Source: Methanomicrobiales archaeon (GTDB taxonomy: Archaea > Halobacteriota > Methanomicrobia > Methanomicrobiales > Methanospirillaceae). Taken from it: DNA of 20,113 bases. The stretch is from NCBI GenBank assembly GCA_012520015.1, contig JAAYPD010000315.1, positions 1 to 20,113 of the forward strand, read 5' to 3'. A program made the position numbers and the translations under genes. Of this stretch, positions 1 to 6,943 are shown piece after piece. Position 1 is the first letter of the stretch; each line of letters starts with the position of its first letter. The notes under the pieces are model-generated. The model had not been told where the DNA came from, ran no database searches, and saw nothing but the letters and a program-made list of their open reading frames with translations.

Positions 1-183
1 AAAGATAATCCTGACAAGATCTCCGGAAATCTTCGAGATTGTCAGGGGAATTCGCTCGCCTTTATCATCTGAGCGGATAATAACAAACTGACCAGCCTTT
101 GCATTCCTGGTAACATGGGGAGCGTTTACCCATATCTCATAGACGTTTTCAGATAATTTGAGAGATTTTTCGACTATATACAC
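1..183 (-). CDS. NfnA/SudB-type flavoprotein subunit, N-terminal part (cut by window edge)
   Basis: Sixty-one codons are open from a GTG at 183 to the left edge, so the 3' end lies outside. The start reads VYIVEKSLKL and continues through AKAGQFVIIRSDDKGERIPL, the opening FAD-domain pattern of the ferredoxin-NADP reductase-like family that includes sulfide dehydrogenase/NfnA and the dihydroorotate dehydrogenase electron-transfer subunit. Such proteins bind FAD and a 2Fe-2S cluster and pass electrons between NAD(P)H and a partner flavoprotein, often encoded next door. GTG is preferred because the nearby ATG runs straight into TGA, and a GGATGTG Shine-Dalgarno-like run lies 7 nt upstream of the GTG. 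The gene begins 40 bp after arcS on the same strand. The family call rests on the first 60 residues only, so the exact subunit cannot be told. Confidence 0.72.
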   Translation of the reverse strand, partial: MYIVEKSLKLSENVYEIWVNAPHVTRNAKAGQFVIIRSDDKGERIPLTISKISGDLVRIIF

Positions 184-185
184 CA

Positions 186-196
186 GATGTCACATC
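186..196. repeat. Short inverted repeat at the ribosome-binding site of the flavoprotein gene
   Basis: GATGT-C-ACATC is a perfect 5+1+5 inverted repeat directly before the GTG at 183. It covers most of the GGATGTG Shine-Dalgarno-like run, so it could be a small operator or could hide the ribosome-binding site in RNA. It is short enough to be chance. Confidence 0.25.
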
Positions 197-223
197 CGGA
201 AAAATTATTAGGGCCCTTATTTA

Positions 224-1861
224 TTACCCGTCCAGCTTCTTTACTTTACGCACACGGACTGCTATACCGCGGGAGGAACGCACCATCTCATCTGCACTCA
301 TCACGGCCCGCCCGGTTGCCATGGCCTTGTCACCGATGACAAGTACCTCGTCACCAGGACGTATGACCGGGTCTGCGTCGATAACGCCAGGTGCAAGGAT
401 ATCGCCCTGTGGTACGAAATCGTCGATGTACACCCTGTACCCTGTTTCAATTAGTGACCAGCCGTCAAAGGTGGGTCTTAACATGCCAAGCGAAGGATTT
501 GTTGTGAAGTAGAGAATTCTGCCTCTTTTTACAACCTGGTCAGGGTATGAACCCTTGACTTCAAGATTAGGCACCTTCAGGTCATAACCAAACTCGAATG
601 ATATCATTCCCCTTACAAGGTGTGATTTTACCTTTCTCTCCCCGGCAAGGGTCTCACTTAAAGCCTGGAGAGAATTATGGTCAGTCAGCCTTTCACTCCT
701 GCATGAGAATTCGATCTCAAATCCTGCCTGATCTGCCGCATCCTGTGCGATGATTCGTGCATCTCCATCCAGGTGAGCGATGACACGACGGTAAGGATGC
801 CTGGTAAAGTACCTGACCAGCGTCCGGGTGATCTGGTACCGCTCCTCATGGTCCCAGTACCCGGTGACCGGCACGTCATAAGCCGCTGCAGGATAGCATA
901 GTTCAATATCCCTTGGGACCAGGCCAAGAGGGGAGGTCATTATCAGCTCATGCGCCCGCCTTCCAATGGCCTGGGAAAACTTCCGGTGAGACTGAGACAG
1001 GCTGTATGGCTTTTTTGCAGAGCAGGGGATAAGGACCGCAACATCAGATGCAGGAGGTATATACCGTTCAACCAGCCGGTCAGCAAACCGCCTTACCTCC
1101 ACCCGGTGGATGCTGTCTCCTGATGTCGCAAGGAACTGGCTGGCACGTGAGACCGGGCTGTTCTGCTCCATCCGGTCTGATCGCTCGATATGCCTCATGA
1201 CAGAGACCAACTCAGGTCTTGTCCTGCACTTTCCATCAAGTAACTCACGAAATGTGCCATCACGAATCCGGCGCCCAATCAATGCCAGTTCCTGGTCTAA
1301 TGCGATCCGGTTGTGTAAATGGAGATCTCCACTCTTACAACCCTGGCATGAGCAGAGACCTTCTTCCATCACTTTTTCCGGGTATTGCCCGTCAGGGAGG
1401 CAGAAGATGCCCTGCGCCGTGGCAAGGTCGGCTGCGATATAGTCAAAGAGATCAAAGCCTGCATGAACGAGAATGGCCGCATTTTCAGGGAGCGCTGCAC
1501 CTGGAAGGTACCAGCAGGTATCCGGAGGGATGGTGCCTTTTAGTTCATCCAGGAGCTGGCAGAAATCACGGGGCCGCGAGAGCAGGGTGTGCCAGTTTGG
1601 AGCGATGACGGTCTCACCTGACTGGATATCTGTCGGTGAATGAACATGGACAGGGATAGGCTGATTCCCGTCGCGGACAAGAAACCGGGATATAAAGCCT
1701 GGATCATCTGCCGGAGGAATGCTGGTCCCGGCCCTGTTATTCAGCGCTGGAAAGATCTCTGTCGTGTCTGTGGCAGAGGGGAATAAAAGAGCCTGTTCTC
1801 CCACGGTAAGACGGCCATACCTGGCTGTGCCATCCCGGCTTAAGATCTCAACTCCCTTCAT
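224..1861 (-). CDS. arcS: Archaeosine synthase ArcS (TgtA2)
   Basis: ArcS acts on tRNA after TGT has placed preQ0 at position 15, turning the nitrile into the formamidine of archaeosine. The protein (545 aa from ATG 1861) carries the ArcS signature PC-x3-KPY-x2-S-x2-H exactly, at residues 279-292. A TGT-like zinc site (C170, C172, C175 and a nearby His) lies before it. The last ~75 residues form a PUA RNA-binding domain (ADPVIRPGDEVLVIG, then EM...GIAVRVRKVKK). The ATG at 1861 is preferred over an in-frame GTG at 1876 because GGAGGTG lies just upstream of it. It overlaps the end of tgtA by 14 bp, implying coupled translation. The length is normal for TgtA2-type ArcS. The TGT nucleophile motif DSGSFQ is not seen, as expected for ArcS rather than a second TGT. 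Confidence 0.93.
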   Translation of the reverse strand: MKGVEILSRDGTARYGRLTVGEQALLFPSATDTTEIFPALNNRAGTSIPPADDPGFISRFLVRDGNQPIPVHVHSPTDIQSGETVIAPNWHTLLSRPRDFCQLLDELKGTIPPDTCWYLPGAALPENAAILVHAGFDLFDYIAADLATAQGIFCLPDGQYPEKVMEEGLCSCQGCKSGDLHLHNRIALDQELALIGRRIRDGTFRELLDGKCRTRPELVSVMRHIERSDRMEQNSPVSRASQFLATSGDSIHRVEVRRFADRLVERYIPPASDVAVLIPCSAKKPYSLSQSHRKFSQAIGRRAHELIMTSPLGLVPRDIELCYPAAAYDVPVTGYWDHEERYQITRTLVRYFTRHPYRRVIAHLDGDARIIAQDAADQAGFEIEFSCRSERLTDHNSLQALSETLAGERKVKSHLVRGMISFEFGYDLKVPNLEVKGSYPDQVVKRGRILYFTTNPSLGMLRPTFDGWSLIETGYRVYIDDFVPQGDILAPGVIDADPVIRPGDEVLVIGDKAMATGRAVMSADEMVRSSRGIAVRVRKVKKLDG

Positions 1862-3317
1862 CCTGCACCTCCACACCGGGAAGAATCTGGCTTACCAGGT
1901 CTTTCCATACCGGACGACACCTGATGGTGAAGTGAGAGTCAGGGTTTGTCTCCATGAGCCGTGCGATACCAATACAGCCAGATCTTACCATCTCCTCGTC
2001 AAAGTCAGGAATCTCACTCTGTCCGATTGGGAATGTTTCGGTCAGTTCTGCCGGGTAAGGGCCAAAGGGAGGTTTAAAGAAGAATACTGAGTCATAGCCT
2101 TCTGTCTGTTTTTTCTTAATATGCCTGCCAAAACTGATCAGTGTCCGTTTGCCGGTTGTAAACCGCCCGACCATCTGGTGGTACCGAAGCACCTCGGTCC
2201 TTTTACAGCTCTCGTCACCCCGGTAAAAGAACCGTCGTTTTGTCTCACGATCAAGGGCGACAAGTTCTTCATTATACCCAAGCAGGGCATGGTATCCACG
2301 AAGCAGGGCAGGATGTGATCTGCACCGCTCATCTACCAGTTCCCAGAGCACGCCATCACGAATTGCCTGCCTGACCCGGTTTATCTCGGCAAGGGAGACG
2401 CAGAGGTTATGCATGGCAAGAAGCTTCTCGCGATCTGGTGACTCGTTCAGTTCCTTTGCCGTGTGACCTGTACATACGGGACATGGACAAGGGAGATAAG
2501 AGAGCTCATTCAGGTGATAGCTCCCATGTGTGGTCATGTACCGCCCGTCCTTGGCATAAAGGGCATAAGCAGCCGAGTCAAAAAGGTCACAGCCCATTGC
2601 GACCGCCAGGGCAAACATGGATGGATGGCCGGCACCAAAGAGATGAACACAGACAGATGGAGATAGTCCTTTTTTTGCGGCCATCACAACATTTACGAGT
2701 TCAACGTACCGGTAGGCTTCCATGAGGGGGACCACGGCACCTATAGGACAGAACCTGAATCCTGCTTCAGACAGTCTTCGCCCTGCCTCTTCCCGAAGGT
2801 CAGGAAACAGCCCGCCCTGAACCGGGCCTGCAAGGGTATGGTGTTTATGATCGGCGATCTCCTTTGCTTCCATGATCCGGTCCATCGTAACCGCAAGTTC
2901 CTGTTCCACCTGTTCCCGTGGAGAGTCCGGGTGTGTCGGTATATCCAGCGGAACGATGATATCCGATTTTATCGCCTGCTGAAATGCAATGGTCTGTGCA
3001 TTTGTTATCTCAACCTCACCATAGACCGAGAGCTGAAAAGACCCTGAGTCGGTCATGATTAGACCATCAAAATCCAGGGTCTTTGCAAGGCCATCGGCAA
3101 GGGCACGCTCACGGTACTCTTCAGATCGGGAGAAGATGTACGCATTGGTGATGATGGCTTCAACCCCCATCATCTTCATCTCTTCAGGTGTTATCAGGTT
3201 CAGGTGTGGGTTTATAACCGGAAGAAGGGTTGGGGTCTTCACAGTCTTTCCATCCCCGGATAATTTACCGATTCTTCCGGCGATGTCTTTTTCAAGGATT
3301 TCAAAAGAGAGGGTCAT
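1848..3317 (-). CDS. tgtA: Archaeosine tRNA-ribosyltransferase (preQ0 insertion at G15)
   Basis: This enzyme exchanges guanine 15 in the D-loop of tRNA for 7-cyano-7-deazaguanine (preQ0), the first tRNA-level step to archaeosine. The TIM-barrel part shows MTDSGSFQ with the expected nucleophile D90, the second catalytic Asp in GCDLFDSA (D244), and a zinc site C277-x-C279-x2-C282 followed by H303. ATG 3317 gives a standard N-terminus (MTLSFEILEKDIAGRIGKL). At 489 aa it is shorter than archaeal TGTs that end in a PUA domain (about 580 aa). The C-terminal part stops after the connecting domain, and the only visible PUA domain is in the overlapping arcS. The gene is first in a tgtA-arcS-flavoprotein run and is transcribed away from the ATPase gene at 3567. 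Confidence 0.95.
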   Translation of the reverse strand: MTLSFEILEKDIAGRIGKLSGDGKTVKTPTLLPVINPHLNLITPEEMKMMGVEAIITNAYIFSRSEEYRERALADGLAKTLDFDGLIMTDSGSFQLSVYGEVEITNAQTIAFQQAIKSDIIVPLDIPTHPDSPREQVEQELAVTMDRIMEAKEIADHKHHTLAGPVQGGLFPDLREEAGRRLSEAGFRFCPIGAVVPLMEAYRYVELVNVVMAAKKGLSPSVCVHLFGAGHPSMFALAVAMGCDLFDSAAYALYAKDGRYMTTHGSYHLNELSYLPCPCPVCTGHTAKELNESPDREKLLAMHNLCVSLAEINRVRQAIRDGVLWELVDERCRSHPALLRGYHALLGYNEELVALDRETKRRFFYRGDESCKRTEVLRYHQMVGRFTTGKRTLISFGRHIKKKQTEGYDSVFFFKPPFGPYPAELTETFPIGQSEIPDFDEEMVRSGCIGIARLMETNPDSHFTIRCRPVWKDLVSQILPGVEVQDEGS

Positions 3318-3386
3318 GTATTAAAGGTGCTTTCCATTATTGTTAGTCTCCAGGTTATACTCACGTTCATCAGGTTGAATGATATT

Positions 3387-3398
3387 GTTTAAATAAGC
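3387..3398 (-). promoter_or_regulatory. Candidate TATA box for tgtA
   Basis: On the minus strand GCTTATTTAAAC fits an archaeal box A about 75 bp before the tgtA ATG. Initiation about 25 bp downstream would give a leader of roughly 45 nt. No transcription data are available. Confidence 0.4.
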
Positions 3399-3401
3399 GA
3401 T

Positions 3402-3410
3402 CAGGTACGT
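3402..3410. repeat. CAGGTACGT direct repeat, copy 1
   Basis: The 9-mer CAGGTACGT occurs here and again at 3493-3501, 91 bp apart, both in the spacer between tgtA and the ATPase-like gene. It could be an operator shared by the divergent genes or chance. Confidence 0.3.
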
Positions 3411-3470
3411 ATTATTTGTAAGGGTTCACAGATTGGTCTTTCGGAAGAGTGTAATAAGGTGAGTCATTGA

Positions 3471-3481
3471 TGAAAATTCAA
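3471..3481. repeat. 11-bp direct repeat TGAAAATTCAA, left copy
   Basis: TGAAAATTCAA is repeated exactly at 4836-4846, 1365 bp away. The two copies bracket the single plus-strand gene 3567-4838. The match does not extend beyond 11 bp on either side. It may be a target-site duplication or a recombination junction. Confidence 0.5.
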
Positions 3482-3492
3482 TCCGGAAAAAC

Positions 3493-3501
3493 CAGGTACG
3501 T
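3493..3501. repeat. CAGGTACGT direct repeat, copy 2
   Basis: This is the second copy of the 9-mer at 3402-3410, located 66 bp before the start of the ATPase-like gene. Confidence 0.3.
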
Positions 3502-3548
3502 GATATACAAATCCCGGATAAATAGTATTCATAATATTCAGAAAATGT

Positions 3549-3555
3549 GGAGGAG
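3549..3555 (+). promoter_or_regulatory. Strong ribosome-binding site of the ATPase-like gene
   Basis: GGAGGAG lies 11 nt before ATG 3567. This fixes the start and suggests the gene is, or recently was, translated. Confidence 0.6.
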
Positions 3556-3566
3556 AGTTTTGCAGG

Positions 3567-4838
3567 ATGCCTGTGTTCAGGATTGGGACTGATAATTTCA
3601 AAGAACTCATCGATGAAGGAGGGTACTTCGTAGATAAATCTCTTTTTATCCGCGAGATTATTGACGGAAATAAAGTGGTTCTCCTTCCACGGCCCCGCCG
3701 GTTTGGAAAAACCCTGAACATGACCATGCTCAGATACTTCTTTGAAAAATCAGAGGATGACCGGAGTTATCTTTTTGAAAAGTTAGCCATATCAAAATAT
3801 CCTGATTACCAGAAACACCAGGGACAATACCCGGTTATATTCATCAGCCTGAAGGATGTAAAAGGCGCATCATGGGATGAAAGCAGGAAACGGCTGGTAG
3901 AGAAGATGGGAGAACTGCTTTCACAGTTCAAATATATCGAACCAGTACTGGAACCTATCTACAGGGAAGGGTTTATGGCAGTTCTCTCTGGAAATCCTGA
4001 TGATGCCTCGATGAAAGCCAGTCTTAAAAACCTCATCACATGGCTTTACAATTACCATCAGAAACCGGTTATCGTTCTTATTGATGAATATGACACTCCC
4101 ATGATCGAAGCATGGTCAAATAACTACTATCATGAGATGACAGAGTTCATGCGATCATGGCTGGGAGGCGGGCTCAAACATGAGAATGCCCATGCCCTTT
4201 ACCGGGCAGTCATTACCGGAATTCTCCGGGTTGCAAAAGAATCAATCTTTTCCGACCTTAATAATCTCAAGGTCATTACCACTCTTCAGTCACATAAGCT
4301 CTCACAGATGTTTGGATTCACCGGACATGAAATCGATACCATCCTGTCCGACTTTTCTATTCCTGAACAAGAAAAAGTCATTCGTGAGTGGTACAACGGA
4401 TACTCATTTGGCGATCAGGTAGTTTACAATCCCTGGTCTGTAACAAATTACATTGATAATCTCCCTGATCCACCAGGCCCTCACTGGCTTAACACCTCAG
4501 CAAATACCCTGGTGTATGAGGAACTTGGTGGTGGCGGGATGGAGATTAAACGCGACATGGAAAAACTTCTCTCCGGAGAAGAGATCAGGTATCCTATAAC
4601 CGAAACTATAACTTTTAATGATATCAGAAGAAATCCGGCAAATATTTGGAGTTTTCTATACTTTTCAGGATACCTGAAGGCAGGAGATCCCAAATTTGCA
4701 GATTATGATCCAGGCCTTCTCACCTATGCATTAAGTATTCCAAACAAAGAGATTAGAGCAGCGTATAAGCAGTTTGTTAACAGCCAGTTTGAAAAAGGGG
4801 ATCCGTCATCCGGGATATCTTCATTTCTATCTAAGTGA
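3567..4838 (+). CDS. AAA-ATPase-like protein (PF09820 type), C-terminal PD-(D/E)XK nuclease domain missing
   Basis: The first 50 residues (VFRIGTDNFKELIDEGGYFV, then a PRPRRFGKT P-loop with G47-K48-T49) and the Walker B run VIVLIDEYDTP (about 168-178) are typical of the AAA-ATPase_like family. In that family the ATPase is normally followed by a PD-(D/E)XK nuclease domain (DUF1703), giving roughly 510-550 aa. Here the protein is 423 aa and ends soon after LLTYALSIPNKEIRAAYKQF, just where the nuclease domain would start. I see no nuclease remnant in the 58 bp before the next gene. The stop TGA lies inside the right copy of an 11-bp direct repeat whose left copy is at 3471. It is the only plus-strand gene between 1 and 15775, sits between housekeeping genes and looks AT-richer than them, all consistent with transfer. 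The biological role of the family is poorly known; these genes are often multicopy in anaerobes. It may be a decayed copy or a stand-alone ATPase. Confidence 0.85.
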   Translation: MPVFRIGTDNFKELIDEGGYFVDKSLFIREIIDGNKVVLLPRPRRFGKTLNMTMLRYFFEKSEDDRSYLFEKLAISKYPDYQKHQGQYPVIFISLKDVKGASWDESRKRLVEKMGELLSQFKYIEPVLEPIYREGFMAVLSGNPDDASMKASLKNLITWLYNYHQKPVIVLIDEYDTPMIEAWSNNYYHEMTEFMRSWLGGGLKHENAHALYRAVITGILRVAKESIFSDLNNLKVITTLQSHKLSQMFGFTGHEIDTILSDFSIPEQEKVIREWYNGYSFGDQVVYNPWSVTNYIDNLPDPPGPHWLNTSANTLVYEELGGGGMEIKRDMEKLLSGEEIRYPITETITFNDIRRNPANIWSFLYFSGYLKAGDPKFADYDPGLLTYALSIPNKEIRAAYKQFVNSQFEKGDPSSGISSFLSK

Positions 4839-4846
4839 AAATTCAA
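4836..4846. repeat. 11-bp direct repeat TGAAAATTCAA, right copy
   Basis: This is an exact copy of 3471-3481. Its first three bases are the stop codon of the ATPase-like gene, so the repeat edge coincides with the point where the protein is cut short. Confidence 0.5.
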
Positions 4847-4892
4847 AAATTTTATGAGATATTCCACAAGGGTGCAAATTGTGAAGTTTATA

Positions 4893-4898
4893 TTTTTT
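4893..4898 (+). terminator. Oligo-T run after the ATPase-like gene
   Basis: A T6 run lies 55 bp after the stop codon in an AT-rich convergent spacer. Archaeal RNA polymerase often terminates at such runs. It touches the stop codon of the facing AMMECR1 gene. Confidence 0.35.
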
Positions 4899-5466
4899 AA
4901 CTGGACGGTTTTTCAGAAAATATCTGCCCTTCAAAAGTGAATACCTGTACCGACGGATCCTGCCAGCACTTTCCAGGCAGACCTGCCTTCATGCAGGTAT
5001 GTTCCAAAAACTCATTCACGTCCCATCCCCACTCCACAGGAACCTGGGGAAGCAGAAGACCTGACCTGCCATATCCCCTGACAATAAGCCCATGCCTGCC
5101 AACCGTTATCGCAGCCGGCCTTTCAGTGGAAGCAGCCTTCAACAGTTCAGGTTCGGTCAGGACTGTCACTTCCACCAGAATATCTGAGAGCTCCCCTGGC
5201 TTTACAGGCGGGAACCGCGGATCCCCGGTCGCCGCAGAACAGGCAGCTTCGCGGATGGCATCCCGTAGCGGCATGACACCCTGGGGGAAACCGATACATC
5301 CCCGCAGATTACCCTTCATGGTCAGGGTTACAAATACCCCCCTTTTCCTGGAGAACACCGTTGGAAAATCAGGTTCTTTATATGGTTTTCCTGCCACATG
5401 CTCATGCAGCACCTGCCTGGCATGACTTAATGCCATAACGCCTTCAGCCTGCGAAAGAAGATCCAT
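4897..5466 (-). CDS. AMMECR1-domain protein
   Basis: The 189-aa protein carries the AMMECR1 signature LRGCIG (residues 54-59), followed by GFPQGVMPLRDAIREAACSA and, later, GDPRFPPV, all typical of this family shared by archaea and eukaryotes. No reaction is established. The invariant LRGCIG strand suggests a binding or catalytic site, and archaeal relatives are cytoplasmic single-domain proteins of about this length. ATG 5466 has GGAG some 13 nt upstream. The gene lies 52 bp after the geranylgeranyl reductase gene and is separated from it by a T7 run and a possible TATA box, so it may have its own promoter. It is the last gene of the long minus-strand run and faces the plus-strand ATPase-like gene. 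Confidence 0.92.
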   Translation of the reverse strand: MDLLSQAEGVMALSHARQVLHEHVAGKPYKEPDFPTVFSRKRGVFVTLTMKGNLRGCIGFPQGVMPLRDAIREAACSAATGDPRFPPVKPGELSDILVEVTVLTEPELLKAASTERPAAITVGRHGLIVRGYGRSGLLLPQVPVEWGWDVNEFLEHTCMKAGLPGKCWQDPSVQVFTFEGQIFSEKPSS

Positions 5467-5486
5467 GTATGATTGATAGCTCCTGG

Positions 5487-5499
5487 CAGTATTTATCTG
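5487..5499 (-). promoter_or_regulatory. Possible TATA box for the AMMECR1 gene
   Basis: The minus strand reads CAGATAAATACTGC about 25-30 bp before the AMMECR1 ATG. Spacing to a leaderless or near-leaderless start is plausible. The support is sequence similarity only. Confidence 0.3.
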
Positions 5500-5506
5500 T
5501 CAGGAC

Positions 5507-5513
5507 AAAAAAA
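5507..5513 (-). terminator. T7 run after the geranylgeranyl reductase gene
   Basis: Seven consecutive T on the minus strand begin 5 nt after the reductase stop codon. This matches intrinsic oligo-T termination in archaea and would separate the reductase transcript from AMMECR1. Confidence 0.45.
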
Positions 5514-5518
5514 GAAGA

Positions 5519-6727
5519 TCAGAGTGAGTCAAGAAGTGTCTTCAGACCCGCCTTTCCAAGCTTTATCGCCAGCTTTGGATTTGCTGAAATGATGTTTTTT
5601 ATAAGATTTAAGGTATTGAAATCAGAAAGATTCATCTTTGAGACTGAGTGCACAATTGCGTTCAGGTCCTCATCACTCAGCCTGATAAATACCTCTTTAA
5701 TCTGATAGTTTCTTTCAAGTGCCTTTCCAAGGTATGACGATCTCCATGTCGAGTCATAAGGCATCAGGGCCTGTGTACTGGTATCGCCATCTTCAAGAGC
5801 CTTTGATCCCACATCTCCGGCAAGCTTTCCTGTATAAAGAGCAGCATAGATACCTCCCCCGGTTAAGGGATCAGATACCCGGGCAGCATCACCCACGACC
5901 ATGAGGTTATTTGCAACAGTGCAGGATAAAGGCTGACAAACAGAAACACCACCTGCAATCAGCTCGAGTGTCTTACCATTCGGAAACTTCCTGGCAATAA
6001 ACCGGTTAAGGTAATCAACTGGCCTGCTTCCTGGTTTGCACCTGTCTCCGCCGACACCAACACCAACATTTGCAGTCTTGTCCCCTTTTGGAAAGATCCA
6101 GACATAACCACCTGGTGCTATTGAATTACCTACGAAGAATTCAGTTGCATTAGGATCAATGTCAATGCCAGTCATCAGGTACTGGGCACAGGTTTCTATC
6201 TCCCGGAAAGGAACAGTGGTATCAATTCCACACCAGCGTGAAAACTTCGATTCAACACCATCAGCTGCGATGGTAAGCCCTGCCCTGACTTCATGAGTGG
6301 TGCCGCCCTGGTTTAGAATTGCACCTTTTACCGCTCCATCCTCCATAATTGGGGATACAGCCCTGGTCTTTACCTGAACATCAGCACCGGCACCAGCAGC
6401 CATCCAGACAAGATCGCGGTCAAAGACCTTTCGGTTCAGGACATACCCCACCTCGGATCCTGCTTTTTCAGGCTCAAGTTCCATAGTAAACCCGTCTGGT
6501 GCGATGATATTGGCCTTCTCAATCTCAGCCGCAACCCACCCGTCTTCAGGTTTTAAAAACTCGTGCATCAACGCCTTGCCAACTCCTTCAGCACATCTCA
6601 CCGGAGCGCCAATCGCAGGTCTCTTTTCAGTGAGCAGGACGGAATGTCCTTTTTCAGCAAAAGTTTTTGCAGCGAAAGCCCCTCCCGGACCTCCTCCGAC
6701 TACAAGGACATCATACTCGCGCTTCAT
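5519..6727 (-). CDS. Digeranylgeranylglycerophospholipid reductase (GGR), FAD-dependent
   Basis: GGR saturates the geranylgeranyl chains of archaeal membrane lipid precursors. The 402-aa protein starts with a dinucleotide fold (VVGGGPGGAFAAKTFAEKG, residues 9-27), has the family PVRCAEG segment (42-48, C45) and a second FAD motif GDAARVSDPLTGGG (279-292). The length matches archaeal GGRs. ATG 6727 shares an ATGA overlap with the stop of the ferredoxin gene, so the two are translated together. In Methanosarcina a small ferredoxin encoded beside GGR is needed for full lipid saturation, which matches this pair. The protein is probably peripheral to the membrane. A T7 run follows the stop codon. 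Some GGR-family members reduce other polyprenyl groups, so the exact substrate is inferred. Confidence 0.92.
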   Translation of the reverse strand: MKREYDVLVVGGGPGGAFAAKTFAEKGHSVLLTEKRPAIGAPVRCAEGVGKALMHEFLKPEDGWVAAEIEKANIIAPDGFTMELEPEKAGSEVGYVLNRKVFDRDLVWMAAGAGADVQVKTRAVSPIMEDGAVKGAILNQGGTTHEVRAGLTIAADGVESKFSRWCGIDTTVPFREIETCAQYLMTGIDIDPNATEFFVGNSIAPGGYVWIFPKGDKTANVGVGVGGDRCKPGSRPVDYLNRFIARKFPNGKTLELIAGGVSVCQPLSCTVANNLMVVGDAARVSDPLTGGGIYAALYTGKLAGDVGSKALEDGDTSTQALMPYDSTWRSSYLGKALERNYQIKEVFIRLSDEDLNAIVHSVSKMNLSDFNTLNLIKNIISANPKLAIKLGKAGLKTLLDSL

Positions 6728-6897
6728 TTTTTAGCCTCCAAAGCCCCAAGCGGGCAGACGCGGACACAGATGCCACAATCTATACAGGTATTCATATCGA
6801 TATCCAGATAGGCATCGACAAGTTCCAGTGCCCCTTCCGGACAAACGGAGACACAACAGCCGCAATAGGCACAGATTTCGCGATGAACCTCGATCAT
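6724..6897 (-). CDS. Small 2[4Fe-4S] ferredoxin paired with GGR
   Basis: This is a 57-aa protein (MIEVHREICAYCGCC...). Two complete CxxCxxCxxxCP cluster motifs are visible: C9, C12, C15, C19 and C38, C41, C44, C48, plus an extra C14. The two halves face each other as in clostridial-type ferredoxins. The reading frame ends in an ATGA overlap with the GGR start at 6727, which argues that this is the dedicated electron donor to GGR. The ATG at 6897 has AAGGA directly before it, an unusually tight spacing, with a TATA-like CATATAAGG at the same place. The gene starts 46 bp after the EndoQ-like gene and is probably part of the same transcript. It is easily missed because it is under 60 codons. Confidence 0.92.
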   Translation of the reverse strand: MIEVHREICAYCGCCVSVCPEGALELVDAYLDIDMNTCIDCGICVRVCPLGALEAKK

Positions 6898-6943
6898 TCC
6901 TTATATGGTTGACGCGAAATCCTTTAATGATTCGGATATGATC

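Noticed and set aside
1110..2090. Several open frames of 110-129 aa on the plus strand
   Set aside because: They are antisense shadows of arcS and tgtA with no motifs.
4839..4896. Possible remnant of the missing nuclease domain after the ATPase-like gene
   Set aside because: The 58 bp are AT-rich and show no nuclease motif in any frame, so the domain is absent rather than frameshifted.
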